Assembly (NCBI RefSeq): GCF_022458985.1
Contig: NC_061789.1
Location: 6,862,357 to 6,926,356 of the forward strand
Direction of reading: 5' to 3'
Length of the DNA: 64,000 bases
From: Mugil cephalus
Lineage: Eukaryota > Chordata > Actinopteri > Mugiliformes > Mugilidae
A program made the translations under genes and the position numbers. Of this stretch, positions 63,777 through 64,000 are shown in pieces; the first letter of the stretch is position 1; every line of letters begins with the position of its first letter. Below the pieces are notes generated by a model, which searched no databases, was not told the DNA's origin, and was given only the letters and a program-made list of their open reading frames with translations.

Positions 63777-64000
63777 ACCTCATTTGGAAAATCTTAGAAC
63801 TGAGCTCGACATAAACATAGTGAGTTCCACTGGGACACATATATACTCCTCAGACTCTGGCCTCTAAGCTAAGCTAGACGAACCTAAGATAACCTGCTGT
63901 GGGTTGTAGCTTAAAGTTCACCCTAGCCCCTGAGGGTGTCATCAAGTGTGTCATCCATATAACTCCTGCCAAGGAAGTTAATGAGCATATTTTGCAGATC

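Larger units (their letters stand above)
46000..64000. other. Gene-poor region upstream of col1a1
   Basis: About 18 kb without a recognisable protein gene on either strand; the longer frames are translations of simple repeats or transposon relics. Identified items are listed separately. GC-richer, possibly regulatory patches lie at about 48000-48180 and 62690-62900. Confidence 0.5.

Overview
The window is nuclear DNA of a ray-finned (teleost) fish, probably a percomorph-type compact genome. The evidence is short introns, fish-type dispersed repeats (tRNA-derived SINE, LINE 3' ends, hAT relics, a short inverted-repeat element present in six copies), teleost-style T-cell receptor segments and a complete fibrillar collagen gene. 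All genes are split by introns. I rebuilt them from splice sites, reading phase and protein content. There are no bacterial-style operons.

Layout. 0.4-2.4 kb (+): the 3' end of a leucine-rich-repeat membrane protein gene (two exons; the 5' part lies outside). 5.3-7.5 kb (+): a complete four-exon gene for a small secreted C1q-domain protein with a hydrophobic C-terminus; intron 2 holds a 515-bp hAT-type element with a near-perfect 8-bp target duplication. 10.3-25.3 kb (-): a compact, complete T-cell receptor beta locus. In transcription order it has five V segments, each with leader, V exon and 23-type recombination signal; one D segment flanked by textbook 12- and 23-signals; three J segments, the middle one defective; and one C gene of three exons with a beta-type transmembrane anchor. 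27.3-45.7 kb (-): a full collagen type I alpha 1 gene of 48 coding exons (4341 nt, 1446 aa), from a TATA box through the conserved stem-loop around the start codon to a poly(A) signal. 46-64 kb: about 18 kb of upstream, gene-poor DNA with microsatellites, SINE, LINE and hAT relics, inverted-repeat elements, and a CpG-richer patch near 62.7-62.9 kb that could be a promoter.

The V, D, J and C segments form one rearranging unit: V 23-signals pair with the D 12-signal, and the D 23-signal pairs with J 12-type signals. Any V-D-J exon is then spliced in phase to C. Col1a1 lies directly upstream of V5 on the same strand, with about 2 kb between its poly(A) signal and the V5 leader. The most notable object is this closed, miniature TRB locus (5V-1D-3J-1C in about 15 kb) squeezed between a C1q-like gene and col1a1. 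Whether it is the main TRB locus of the species or a second one cannot be decided from this window.
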